From Deltaproteobacteria bacterium (GTDB lineage: Bacteria; Desulfobacterota; DSM-4660; Desulfatiglandales; HGW-15), in the NCBI GenBank assembly GCA_016932235.1, contig JAFGDF010000355.1, positions 16,513 to 80,512 of the forward strand: 64,000 nucleotides of DNA, read 5' to 3'. Below, piece by piece: positions 1-7,836 of the stretch; positions within the stretch are counted from its first letter, which is position 1; each line of letters begins with the position of its first letter. The translations under genes were made by a program, and so were the position numbers. The notes beneath the pieces are model-generated. The model was not told where the DNA came from, made no database searches, and saw only the letters and a program-made list of their open reading frames with translations.

Positions 1-725
1 TCATAAATAATTTTGGGCACTTTGACCACCCGTTGGACAAAAATCCCCGGGGTATGAACAGAATCGGGATCAAGATCACCTGTTTCGACAAGATTCTCCA
101 CCTCGGCGATGGTCACCCGGGCAGCCATGGCCATGACATGGTTAAAGTTTCGAGCGGTCTTTCGATATCTAAGATTACCATCACTGTCACCGGCAAAGGC
201 GTGCACAAAAGCAAAATCAGGTTTCAGGGCATATTCAAGCACACACGTCTCTCCATCGATCTCTCTGACATCTTTTTTCTTCCTGTGAGCTTTAATATTT
301 GACAACAAGCTCTCTTCGACCATAGAGCCAGCGCCAGTGGGAACATAAAAAGCAGGAATTCCCGCGCCGGCTGCCCGGTATTTTTCACTTAGGGTACCCA
401 TGGGATAGACCTCAAATTCTATTTCGCAGGCCCTGATCTTCTGCTCAAAAGGGTGTTGAGCTCCTTTGCTGGCGGATCTGAACAAACCATATGAATCGAT
501 AACCTTTTTAATCTGCCTGTTTGCAACAAGGGCATTGAGCTCATTTAATGCCCCTAACAGGGGACCTGAGCCGCAGGCAAGTGTGAGGTCTTTAACACCT
601 TTTTTTATAAGCGTTTTGATCAATACCCTTGGGACACCGGCAGCAAAAAACCCGCCAATGGCTATAGTGGCACCATCTTGAATATCCGACAGGGCATCTT
701 CTATCTTGTCAACAACTTTATTCAT
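1..725 (-). CDS. 3-oxoacid CoA-transferase subunit A, partial (runs off left edge)
   Basis: Reading the minus strand from an ATG at 725-723 gives an open frame of 241 codons that reaches the window edge without a stop. The protein resembles the alpha subunit of acetate/3-oxoacid CoA-transferases (ScoA/AtoD, CoA_trans family). Visible signatures are the early glycine-rich ATIAIGGFFAAGVP segment, LACGSGP, the stretch GAGIPAFYVPTGAGS, and the late VTIAEVENLVETGDLDPDSVHTPGIFV that is typical of the family. These enzymes move CoA between acyl-CoA and a free acid such as acetate. Only a few C-terminal residues should be missing. It is the third gene of a minus-strand operon behind two crotonase genes, and a beta subunit would be expected just beyond the window. 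Substrate is unknown. Confidence 0.85.
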   Translation of the reverse strand, partial: MNKVVDKIEDALSDIQDGATIAIGGFFAAGVPRVLIKTLIKKGVKDLTLACGSGPLLGALNELNALVANRQIKKVIDSYGLFRSASKGAQHPFEQKIRACEIEFEVYPMGTLSEKYRAAGAGIPAFYVPTGAGSMVEESLLSNIKAHRKKKDVREIDGETCVLEYALKPDFAFVHAFAGDSDGNLRYRKTARNFNHVMAMAARVTIAEVENLVETGDLDPDSVHTPGIFVQRVVKVPKIIY

Positions 726-762
726 ACTATAATGCCTTTCTTCTTACTAAAAATCCGATTTT

Positions 763-1494
763 TCATTTGATTCTCATGCCCCTGAGTTTCATGGATAACT
801 CTTTTTCTAAATTTAAACCTTGAACCAGGGTCATATCCATTCCTCTGACAATAGCCTGCTTGGCCATCTGTACCGCTGCTGGGTCATGAGATGCGATCTT
901 CTCGGCAAGGATTTCAGCGTGTTCCATCAATTTATCCCTTTTAACAATCCTGTTGATCAAACGGAACGCCTGTGCTTCCTCTGAATCTATCCATTTATTT
1001 GACAGAAGCATCTCCATCGCCTTTGATTGTCCAATGGCTCGAGGAAGAGTTTGAGTGCCACCTGCGGCAGGGATAATGCCAAGCCCTACCTCTGGTAACC
1101 CGAACTTAGCATCATCAGAGGCAATACGGATATCGCAACAAAGGGCCATTTCTAATCCTGAACCCAGGACGAAGCCATAAACCGCGGCTATAGTCGGTTG
1201 TGGCAAGCTCAGGAAGAGACTCCATAGATCCCGTCGAAATCTTACACGACGTGCTTTAACCGGCGGGGGTGCTGTAAGGAATTCGCTCAGATCAGCTCCC
1301 GCGCAGAATGCCTTTTCGCCTTTTCCGCTTAAAATAACAACTCGTATCTCGTTATCCATTTTTATTGCACAAAGAATTTCAAATAGATCGTCCCTCATTT
1401 TGATGTTAAAGGCATTCAATTCACGTGGTCGATTTAGGATCACACGTGCTATATGGCCCGTCTTTTCGAATATCACAGTATCAAAACCTGACAA
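763..1494 (-). CDS. enoyl-CoA hydratase/isomerase (crotonase family)
   Basis: A 243-residue crotonase-fold protein of normal length. It keeps the oxyanion-hole segment FCAGADLSEF (residues about 62-71) and both glutamates that act in classical enoyl-CoA hydratase: one in GSGLEMALCCDI and one in LPEVGLGIIPAAGGTQ. A true hydratase activity is therefore likely. The start is a TTG at 1494-1492; GGAGG lies five bases upstream and no better ATG is placed near a ribosome site. It sits 37 bp upstream of the CoA-transferase gene and downstream of a second crotonase gene on the same strand, consistent with one beta-oxidation-like operon. Confidence 0.85.
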   Translation of the reverse strand: MSGFDTVIFEKTGHIARVILNRPRELNAFNIKMRDDLFEILCAIKMDNEIRVVILSGKGEKAFCAGADLSEFLTAPPPVKARRVRFRRDLWSLFLSLPQPTIAAVYGFVLGSGLEMALCCDIRIASDDAKFGLPEVGLGIIPAAGGTQTLPRAIGQSKAMEMLLSNKWIDSEEAQAFRLINRIVKRDKLMEHAEILAEKIASHDPAAVQMAKQAIVRGMDMTLVQGLNLEKELSMKLRGMRIK

Positions 1495-1570
1495 AGTTAC
1501 CTCCCAGGCAGTCTGCAGGATCTTTCTCCACAGACAGTCAAAAAAATCATACGAGGTTATAGGCGATATG

Positions 1571-2341
1571 TCATTCTCCCCGGAAGATCGGTTTCCTTTT
1601 CTGTTGGAAGGCTTTTATCCCCTCGTATCTGTCGTGGGTTGAATGGATAAGAAAATATAGATCCGCTTCCAGTCGGAGTCCCTGATTGAGCGGGAAATCC
1701 ATGCCTTTCGTGACAGCTTCTTTTATGTAATTCAGGGCGATAGGGCTTTTTCCGCTCATATCGCCCGCGATTTTTTCTACGGTTGGGCCAAGCTCCTTTT
1801 TCTTTACAATCCTGCTGATTATCCCCAAACGGTATGCTGTTTGGGCGTCAAGAGTGTCGCAAGTAAGCATCATCTCAAGTGCCATGCCTGTTCCTGCGAT
1901 GCGCGGCAATCTTTGTGTCCCACCCTCAAATGGAATAATCCCCATGCCTATATGAGGCAACCAGAATTTCGAGCCTTTCGCCGCAATTCGGATGTCACAA
2001 GCAAGTGCGAGTTCCAGTCCCTGTCCCGAAACGTTCCCGCTTACTCCTATAATAACAGGAATTTCCAGGCCTGAAATACTTTCTGTGATTGAAGGAATTT
2101 CAGTGCCAAAGATTTCATTATGACGAAATTTCTCTTGGCGTTCGTCAATAAAATTGAGTGAGTTTCGACCTTCACTTACCAGTGCAAGAACAAATATCTC
2201 ATCGTTTGATCCTATAGTGGAGCATAAATCCGAGAACTCATAGGCCAGATCTAAAAGATCTCTATCCTTGGGTAATGGATCGTTAAGCTCAGCGATCGCG
2301 ACATGATCTTTTTGTCTGAAATTTAAAAAATTGTAAATCAT
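1571..2341 (-). CDS. divergent crotonase-family protein
   Basis: A 256-residue crotonase-fold protein. The first glutamate position (GQGLELALACDI) is kept, but the second is replaced by histidine (LPHIGMGIIPFEGGTQ), and the usual FCAGAD oxyanion segment is degenerate (SEGRNSLNF). By family knowledge, loss of the second glutamate argues against simple syn-hydration of enoyl-CoA; isomerase, hydrolase or C-C lyase chemistry are alternatives. It is the first gene of the minus-strand operon with the hydratase and CoA-transferase genes. The ATG at 2341 has no strong Shine-Dalgarno sequence. Confidence 0.75.
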   Translation of the reverse strand: MIYNFLNFRQKDHVAIAELNDPLPKDRDLLDLAYEFSDLCSTIGSNDEIFVLALVSEGRNSLNFIDERQEKFRHNEIFGTEIPSITESISGLEIPVIIGVSGNVSGQGLELALACDIRIAAKGSKFWLPHIGMGIIPFEGGTQRLPRIAGTGMALEMMLTCDTLDAQTAYRLGIISRIVKKKELGPTVEKIAGDMSGKSPIALNYIKEAVTKGMDFPLNQGLRLEADLYFLIHSTHDRYEGIKAFQQKRKPIFRGE

Positions 2342-2585
2342 AAGAATGCGTGTTCAGTATAAGCTGTTTGAAAATCCTTAGCGAAAACTCAATTCGAAGA
2401 AACGCGACCAGCAATCTATAGCAGAGATCATTTATCAGGTCAACTTATTGATCTGGGCACATAGGGCATAATATATACACCGATAAGATTTTATGAATTT
2501 CGGTGCGATCAGGATCCTGCAGGGATTCGTCCGACAGGTTGCCAGGAGTATTCACACACCAGATATATTAGCCTGGCTTATTTCA
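2342..2585. other. intergenic region between crotonase operon and TetR gene
   Basis: No gene is seen in this 244-bp stretch, which should hold the promoter of the minus-strand crotonase/CoA-transferase operon. A half copy of the dispersed hairpin repeat core (GTCCGACAGG, about 2528-2537) is visible, without its partner arm. Confidence 0.4.
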
Positions 2586-3182
2586 TTAAAGGGTTGAGTT
2601 GCCGGTGATGCCGTTCAAGACGTAATCTGCTATCATGTCTATAATTTCATCGAGTGAAAATCTCCCCGTAGGTCGATACCATCGCAGGAACCAGATAATA
2701 GTCCCAAGACTAAATAATGCGAAAATGGTAGGATCCTTTTCTACTCCATCATGTTCTAACAGGCGTTTTATCTCCGAACGATAGATATCCAAAGTTTCTT
2801 CCTGAAACTTTCTGGTTCGGGACGAGGTGTACTCCTCATTAAAAGAGAATATCAGGCTCTCTTTTCTATGCGCGTCCATGTAAGTTAGATGAGCCTTTAT
2901 CAATTTTTTAAGACGATCTTTTGCCGGCAGATCAAGTTGTGTTATCTGTTTCAATTCCTTGAGCAACGGGTCCAGGGTTTGACGTTCGATAGCAGACAGA
3001 AGGCCATTTTTGGTGCCGAAATAATGATAGATATTGGAAGTCGTCATGTTCATTTCAGACGCAATATCACGTATAGATGTTCCCTTGAAACCTTTGCGGG
3101 AAAAAAGATCTATGGATACGTCAATAAGTTTTTTTGGGGTATCGCCTGTTTTTTCTCGGGGCTTCGTTAGGGTTTTAGCCAT
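2586..3182 (-). CDS. TetR/AcrR family transcriptional regulator
   Basis: A 198-residue TetR-type repressor. The N-terminal DNA-binding domain is clear: LIDVSIDLFSRKGFKGTSI, then the helix-turn-helix DIASEMNMTTSNIYHYFGTKNGLL at about residues 41-64. The C-terminal part is a helical ligand domain of ordinary length, with no identifiable ligand. It is transcribed away from the hotdog dehydratase gene at 3487. Its own promoter (3225-3253) carries in its spacer a transition-only variant of the palindrome found in three other promoters of the window, which suggests that it represses itself and those operons. Acyl-CoA or aromatic-CoA ligands are common in TetR proteins beside such genes, but that is inference. 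Confidence 0.9.
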   Translation of the reverse strand: MAKTLTKPREKTGDTPKKLIDVSIDLFSRKGFKGTSIRDIASEMNMTTSNIYHYFGTKNGLLSAIERQTLDPLLKELKQITQLDLPAKDRLKKLIKAHLTYMDAHRKESLIFSFNEEYTSSRTRKFQEETLDIYRSEIKRLLEHDGVEKDPTIFALFSLGTIIWFLRWYRPTGRFSLDEIIDMIADYVLNGITGNSTL

Positions 3183-3224
3183 TTGTGAAGATATCCTCCG
3201 TTTGCTATAATTTATAAACGCAGG

Positions 3225-3253
3225 AATATACCAACCAATTGATAAGCAGTCAA
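3225..3253 (-). promoter_or_regulatory. promoter of the TetR gene with operator-like spacer
   Basis: On the minus strand a -35 TTGACT (3253-3248), a 17-bp spacer (3247-3231) and a -10 TATATT (3230-3225) precede the TetR gene. The spacer reads TATCAATTGGTTGG, which matches the operator at 22929-22945 except for transitions, pointing to autoregulation. Confidence 0.6.
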
Positions 3254-3369
3254 TATGTTTTTCAGATTGGTTTCTCGAGGCGTTTACCTGTTATTTTTTA
3301 ACAATTTCAAGTGTAGAATATGCCAGGAACCTGTCTATCAATATCCGATTTAATGGCAGTAAATATCAG

Positions 3370-3398
3370 TTGACAGTATATCGAACGATCGATATAGT
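3370..3398 (+). promoter_or_regulatory. sigma-70 promoter with palindromic operator in the spacer (dehydratase gene)
   Basis: TTGACA at 3370-3375, a 17-bp spacer and TATAGT at 3393-3398. The spacer and -10 edge form the near-palindrome ATATCGA-N4-TCGATAT (3379-3396). A repressor bound here would block RNA polymerase directly. The same arrangement recurs at 4716-4744 and 22923-22951. Confidence 0.7.
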
Positions 3399-3486
3399 CA
3401 ACTACTGGAATAGATCAATGCATTCTAATATAACATTACGGCTTGCGAACAATATTTGCATGTAATTTTTAATTTAGGAGGGTATT

Positions 3487-4698
3487 ATGGAAGATAAAAA
3501 AAAATTGGCCGATGCGAGCGACATGAGTGAGGAGGAGTGGAATAAGGCACTGGATGAATGGATCGAGGAGAGAAACAGAAAGAGGGGAGAGATATTCATA
3601 CCACCTGTTGGCATTTATCCGCCGGAACTTAAGGCCGGTCTTGAAACCGGCGTAAATAATGAATGGGTGACAACCGATTTGATAAGACATTATGCTGATG
3701 CGCTTGGAGATAAAAATCCGCTATGGCGCGACGAACGATACGCTAAAAGAACCAGATGGGGTGGGATCATAGCGCCACCGACCTTTATTGACTGTATTGC
3801 CCCAACATTTACACAGGATAAGACAAGCATGCCGCCAGGCGCACGTGCATTGCCTGCCGGAGCAAAGCGCCGATGGTTCCAGGTCATGCGTCCAGGAGAC
3901 AGAATCCATGTTGTTGATCAGTTTATCGGTGTAGAAGAAAAAAAGCATAAAGAAAAGAAACCCTACCGCATGTTTTTTGACAACACTAGAAGAACCTATA
4001 TAAATCAGAGGGATGAGGTTGTGGCTATTGCTGATTGTCCGTTAATAATGCCAGTATTCCATCGTTTTGAGGATCAGAAGAGCGCGCTTAATCAGAATGT
4101 GGTGAAACATAAGTATACGCAGGAAGAATTAGACGAAATTCACCGCAATTATGAAGAAGATAAACCGCGTGGCTCCGACACGCGGTTCTGGGAAGATGTT
4201 AGCGTCAGCGATGAGATGAAGCCATTTATTGCCGGACCATTAACTGGTGCGGACGGAGCTGCAATGGTCGCAGCCATTGGTTACCTGGGGGCGTTTGGAA
4301 TTAACTGGGAACTTATCAAGGCCAATTTCGCATGGCATCACATTGATCCTGAAACCGGGGATTATAACAGAGGATCTGAAGTGCATTTCAATGATATCAC
4401 GGGAAAAATAAGAGGCGGCACCCGTTCATTCACTTTCGGTGCCCATTCAGAAGGCTTGTTAAGTCGTCTGATAACAAATTGGATGGGTGATGACGGGTTT
4501 ATGAAGAGGCTGGATGCCGAAACTAGGCGCCCCTGGTATTTTGGTGATGCAGTCTGGGTAAAAGGAAAGGTAACGAAGAAATATGTCGAGAATAATGAGC
4601 ACCTGGTTGATCTGGAAGTCTTTTGTGAAAATCAAGTCGGCACAGTCAACGAAACCGGAACTGCCACGGTGAGGCTTATTTCAAGATCAGAATTTTAA
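3487..4698 (+). CDS. double-hotdog (FAS1-like/MaoC-type) acyl dehydratase
   Basis: A 403-residue protein with two hotdog domains. The first half carries the MaoC-like hydratase segment YADALGDKNPLWRDERYAKRT followed by GGIIAPPTF (about residues 77-106); the position usually held by the hydratase histidine is tryptophan, as is common in FAS1-like N-terminal hotdog halves. The second half resembles the acyl-CoA binding half (FNDITGKIRGG, YFGDAVWVKGKVTKKY). It probably hydrates or dehydrates a CoA thioester. TAGGAGG precedes the ATG at good distance. It stands alone behind an operator-bearing promoter facing the TetR gene, and is followed by another such promoter for the SDR gene. Confidence 0.75.
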   Translation: MEDKKKLADASDMSEEEWNKALDEWIEERNRKRGEIFIPPVGIYPPELKAGLETGVNNEWVTTDLIRHYADALGDKNPLWRDERYAKRTRWGGIIAPPTFIDCIAPTFTQDKTSMPPGARALPAGAKRRWFQVMRPGDRIHVVDQFIGVEEKKHKEKKPYRMFFDNTRRTYINQRDEVVAIADCPLIMPVFHRFEDQKSALNQNVVKHKYTQEELDEIHRNYEEDKPRGSDTRFWEDVSVSDEMKPFIAGPLTGADGAAMVAAIGYLGAFGINWELIKANFAWHHIDPETGDYNRGSEVHFNDITGKIRGGTRSFTFGAHSEGLLSRLITNWMGDDGFMKRLDAETRRPWYFGDAVWVKGKVTKKYVENNEHLVDLEVFCENQVGTVNETGTATVRLISRSEF

Positions 4699-4715
4699 TT
4701 AAAATGTTTTTTCCC

Positions 4716-4744
4716 TTGACAATATATCGATCGATCGATTAAAT
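4716..4744 (+). promoter_or_regulatory. sigma-70 promoter with palindromic operator (SDR operon)
   Basis: TTGACA at 4716-4721, a 17-bp spacer ATATATCGATCGATCGA (4722-4738) and TTAAAT at 4739-4744. The spacer matches the operator seen at 3376-3392. A leader of about 160 nt separates it from the SDR start. Confidence 0.7.
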
Positions 4745-4905
4745 TCAAAAGACTAATAAATATGAGAAAATTAGAGGGTGGGTATGATTCTAGTGGCCAT
4801 GGAATATGACTAAGACGATCGTCATTATTTTGCGTATATTTCAACTTTTATAAAATATATTCCGAAACAAACATTAATCAAAACTTTAACAAAGGAGATG
4901 AACAA

Positions 4906-5655
4906 ATGGATTTTAAAGGAAAAGTAGCAATTGTAACAGGTGGTGGTCAGGGTATAGGTGAGGGCATTTGTTTGAATTTTGCAAAATTTGGTGCCGATGT
5001 CGCAATATTCGATACTAATCTCGAAACCTCTGAGGCTGTAGCCAAAAAACTAAAGGATATGGGCGTAAAATCCTTTGCTATCAAAACCGATGTAACAAAT
5101 CAGGATAATGTAAATCAGTCTGTTCAGTCTGTTATCAAAGAATTCGGCACCGTTGACATACTGGTAAATAACGCCGGTTATGTGATGCCGGCACAGTCAT
5201 GGTTTAAAGATGAAAAAGCCGACTACTGGGACAAGGTTATTGATGTCTGCTATAAAGGCACGATCTATTGCAGTAAAGCTGTTCTTGATACAATGATGGA
5301 AAAAAAATACGGCAAGATTTGTAGTATCGCGTCAGACGCCGCCAGAGTTGGCCAAAGAGGCCAGGCTGTCTATTCCGGTGCCAAAGGCGCGGTGATCGCC
5401 TTTTCCAAAGCTCTCGCCCAGGAAGTCGCTTATTATAAAATCAACGTTAACTGTGTTTGTCCGGGCGCTACCAGAACCCCTGGAATGGACACCATGCCAA
5501 AAGAAATGCAGGAAAAAATCGCTAAGTCCTATCTGTTTAAACGTGTCGCCGAACCACTTGATATCGCGAACGCTGTTTGTTTCCTGTGTTCGGAGTATTC
5601 CGTGTACATGACCGGTCAAACGCTCAGCGTGAGCAGCGGATACACGATGATCTAG
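4906..5655 (+). CDS. short-chain dehydrogenase/reductase (SDR)
   Basis: A 249-residue classical SDR. It has the N-terminal cofactor motif TGGGQGIG (residues about 11-18), NNAG at about 89-92, the catalytic serine in SIASDAA and the YSGAK Tyr-x3-Lys motif near residue 157. An acidic residue at the end of the second strand (IFDTN) favours NAD(H). It likely oxidises a hydroxyacyl-CoA or cyclic alcohol. AAGGAGATGAACAA precedes the ATG. It is the first gene of a plus-strand unit with two crotonase genes, controlled by an operator-bearing promoter. Confidence 0.85.
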   Translation: MDFKGKVAIVTGGGQGIGEGICLNFAKFGADVAIFDTNLETSEAVAKKLKDMGVKSFAIKTDVTNQDNVNQSVQSVIKEFGTVDILVNNAGYVMPAQSWFKDEKADYWDKVIDVCYKGTIYCSKAVLDTMMEKKYGKICSIASDAARVGQRGQAVYSGAKGAVIAFSKALAQEVAYYKINVNCVCPGATRTPGMDTMPKEMQEKIAKSYLFKRVAEPLDIANAVCFLCSEYSVYMTGQTLSVSSGYTMI

Positions 5656-5696
5656 GATTACATGAACTGTTACTATAATAAATGCTGGTAAAAAAT

Positions 5697-6479
5697 ATGT
5701 CATTTACGGATATCATTGTTGAAAAAAAGAAAAAGATTGTCTGGATAACACTGAATAAGCCCAATGTCCGGAATGCCATGGGTAAACAGACGCTTATAGA
5801 GATAGCCACGGCTATTGAAGGGGCAGAAAAAGATCCTGACGCAATAGCCGTTGTTGTCCGCGGAGCAGGAAACACTTTTTGTTCGGGCATGGACACAAGG
5901 GAAAATCCACAACCGGATGGGCAAAATGTATCTGAATTCACGGTGCTTGCGGACAGGATGTTCCTAAGCATTGCCAAAATGAAAAAGGTTTCCATCGCAG
6001 TTGTGGAAGGTTACTGCATGGCCGGCGGTTTTGAGCTTGCCCTGGTATGTGATCTTATCTTTGCTGATGAAAACTGTCGTATGGGTGATGGCCATATAAA
6101 TCTTCCGGGCTTTGTCCCGAACGGCGGATCCTCAATCAGGCTCCCGCGGCTGATCGGAAAAAGAAAGGCAAAGGAGATTCTCTTCACAGGGGAGTTGATC
6201 AGCGGAAAAGAAGCTGAACGAATCGGTCTTGTTAATCGGGCTTTTCCGTCTGAAGATCTTCAAAAATCAGTAGAGGGTTTTGTTTCCAGGCTCGCGGACA
6301 AATCTCCGATTGGACTCGAATACATGAAGAAACTCATAGACAGGAGCACGGAATGCACACTGGAGGCAGGGCTGATAATGGAACGTATGGCAGTGAATTA
6401 TCTTGGGGGCACTGAAGACCGAAAAGAGGCAATGGCAGCCTTTAAAGAAAAGAGGGCCCCGGTTTATAAAGGTCGGTGA
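5697..6479 (+). CDS. crotonase-family protein
   Basis: A 260-residue crotonase-fold protein. It retains the oxyanion segment FCSGMDT and the first glutamate (AGGFELALVCDL), but at the second catalytic position glutamate is replaced by histidine (GHINLPGFVPNGG). This is the same type of change as in the crotonase at 1571-2341, so both may do non-hydratase chemistry. The ATG at 5697 (MSFTDIIV) fits the usual N-terminus; an ATG at 5682 would add five residues, and neither has a strong ribosome site. It lies 41 bp after the SDR gene, in the same transcription unit. Confidence 0.8.
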   Translation: MSFTDIIVEKKKKIVWITLNKPNVRNAMGKQTLIEIATAIEGAEKDPDAIAVVVRGAGNTFCSGMDTRENPQPDGQNVSEFTVLADRMFLSIAKMKKVSIAVVEGYCMAGGFELALVCDLIFADENCRMGDGHINLPGFVPNGGSSIRLPRLIGKRKAKEILFTGELISGKEAERIGLVNRAFPSEDLQKSVEGFVSRLADKSPIGLEYMKKLIDRSTECTLEAGLIMERMAVNYLGGTEDRKEAMAAFKEKRAPVYKGR

Positions 6480-6606
6480 TTTTTTTTCAATAATGCATAA
6501 GCAGAGTTTCCCTAATAAAATAAACAGAAAAAACCGTTAATAATTCAGCTATTACTATTAAATATCGTTCCTGATGGGGAACAGGTTTAAATGAAAGGAG
6601 ATTTTT

Positions 6607-7467
6607 ATGGCTTGGGAGAATGAATGGACGAAAGTAGAAGGATTTTGCACGGATCAGACCATCTATGAAAAGAAATATTATCAGATGGGCGGAGTATCCA
6701 GAATCACTATGGCAAACACCAAGAAGGGGCTGAACTTCATCAGCCCTCGAGGTATGAACGAATTATGTGCGTGTCTAAGGGACGCACGTAAGGATGAGAG
6801 CATTGGAGTGATTGTTTTGACAGGAGCTGGGGACAAGTGCTTCTGCGCCGGTGGAGATCTGGGACAGGAAAGTGAAGAGAAAAAACCCAACGACTTTTCT
6901 CAAATGACTGATGTTCACCGTGAACTCAGGGCCTGTCTGAAGCCGGTTATCGCTGCTGTAAAAGGATATGCTATTGGCGCCGGACACCACTATGCTTACC
7001 ATTGTGACTTGACCATTGCCGCCGATAATGCGATTTTTGGGCAGGTGGGACCCAGAGTCGGCAGCCCCGCCAGTGGTTTCGATGTTGCTTATCTGGCCAG
7101 AGTTATCGGACAAAAGCGCGCAAGGGAGATGTGGCTATGCTGCGAACGCTACCCTGCCGAGAAAGCCCTCGAATGGGGTTTGTGTAATGCAGTGGTTCCG
7201 CTTGATAAATTTGATGAAGAAGTAGAGAAATGGTGCCTGAAGATTCTGGATAAAGTACCTACCTGCATCCAGGTTGTCAAGGCCAGTTTCGATAATGAGG
7301 CTGAATTAATGCCTTACCATTCGATCGAATATTGGCCAAACTTGATTAATCCGGAATACTTTGGCGGCCCGGAAATGCGCGAGTCAATGCAGGCCTTCCT
7401 GGAAAAGAGAACCCCTGATTGGGGTAAGGTCAGAGGCAGGCCGGATGATTTCAAATCAGACAAATAA
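6607..7467 (+). CDS. MenB/BadI-like crotonase-family protein
   Basis: A 286-residue protein of the crotonase fold. The block FGQVGPRVGS, followed by AYLARVIGQKRAREMW and EWGLCNAVVP, places it with naphthoate synthase (MenB) and 2-ketocyclohexanecarboxyl-CoA hydrolase (BadI), enzymes that close or open rings by Dieckmann-type C-C chemistry. The aspartate that follows VGS in MenB/BadI is not at its usual place (SPASGFD instead of S-x-D-x-G), so substrate or reaction may differ. The first glutamate position is histidine (GAGHHYAYHCDL). AAAGGAG lies just before the ATG. Its location next to the SDR and dehydratase fits ring opening of a cyclic ketoacyl-CoA, which is inference. Confidence 0.75.
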   Translation: MAWENEWTKVEGFCTDQTIYEKKYYQMGGVSRITMANTKKGLNFISPRGMNELCACLRDARKDESIGVIVLTGAGDKCFCAGGDLGQESEEKKPNDFSQMTDVHRELRACLKPVIAAVKGYAIGAGHHYAYHCDLTIAADNAIFGQVGPRVGSPASGFDVAYLARVIGQKRAREMWLCCERYPAEKALEWGLCNAVVPLDKFDEEVEKWCLKILDKVPTCIQVVKASFDNEAELMPYHSIEYWPNLINPEYFGGPEMRESMQAFLEKRTPDWGKVRGRPDDFKSDK

Positions 7468-7836
7468 CCGTCTGCTTGAAATCATTATGAGGTAGCGTCA
7501 AAAATTATGCTTAAAGAGACTGGCCGGGATGCCCGGCCGGGAAGAATGTGTTGTGACAGGGATACGGTATAACCTGTCTGTTATATTTGCCACTGTCTGA
7601 GGACAGTGGCAAATAAGGTGAGAAAAACTGGCCTCGTGGTCAACAATTTGGCATAGTTGTTATCTTGTTAAATATACTACACTTCTGAAGGAAAATTTAT
7701 ACTCAACCAGCCACCTTATAGTGACGATAGGGAAAGATTCGTCGCTCTATAGGCGAATCAAAAGATACCTGTCCTGCAAAGTTTCGGCCATGTTTTGATT
7801 CCATTGTTAATGTACCTGAAAATATCGGAGGTGTCG
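7468..7836. other. intergenic region with strong hairpins
   Basis: This 369-bp stretch has no gene that I can support. It contains a GC-rich 7-bp stem (7522-7528 with 7532-7538), a perfect 14-bp stem-loop at 7584-7615, and a smaller stem (7736-7741 with 7754-7759). The promoter of the hydrolase-fold gene at 7837 should lie in the right half, but no convincing -35/-10 pair was found. Confidence 0.5.
7584..7615. terminator. perfect 14-bp stem-loop, possible terminator or regulatory hairpin
   Basis: TATTTGCCACTGTC (7584-7597) pairs perfectly with GACAGTGGCAAATA (7602-7615) around a four-base loop TGAG. There is no T-run after it, so it is not a textbook intrinsic terminator; it may be a processing or binding site. 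Confidence 0.45.
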
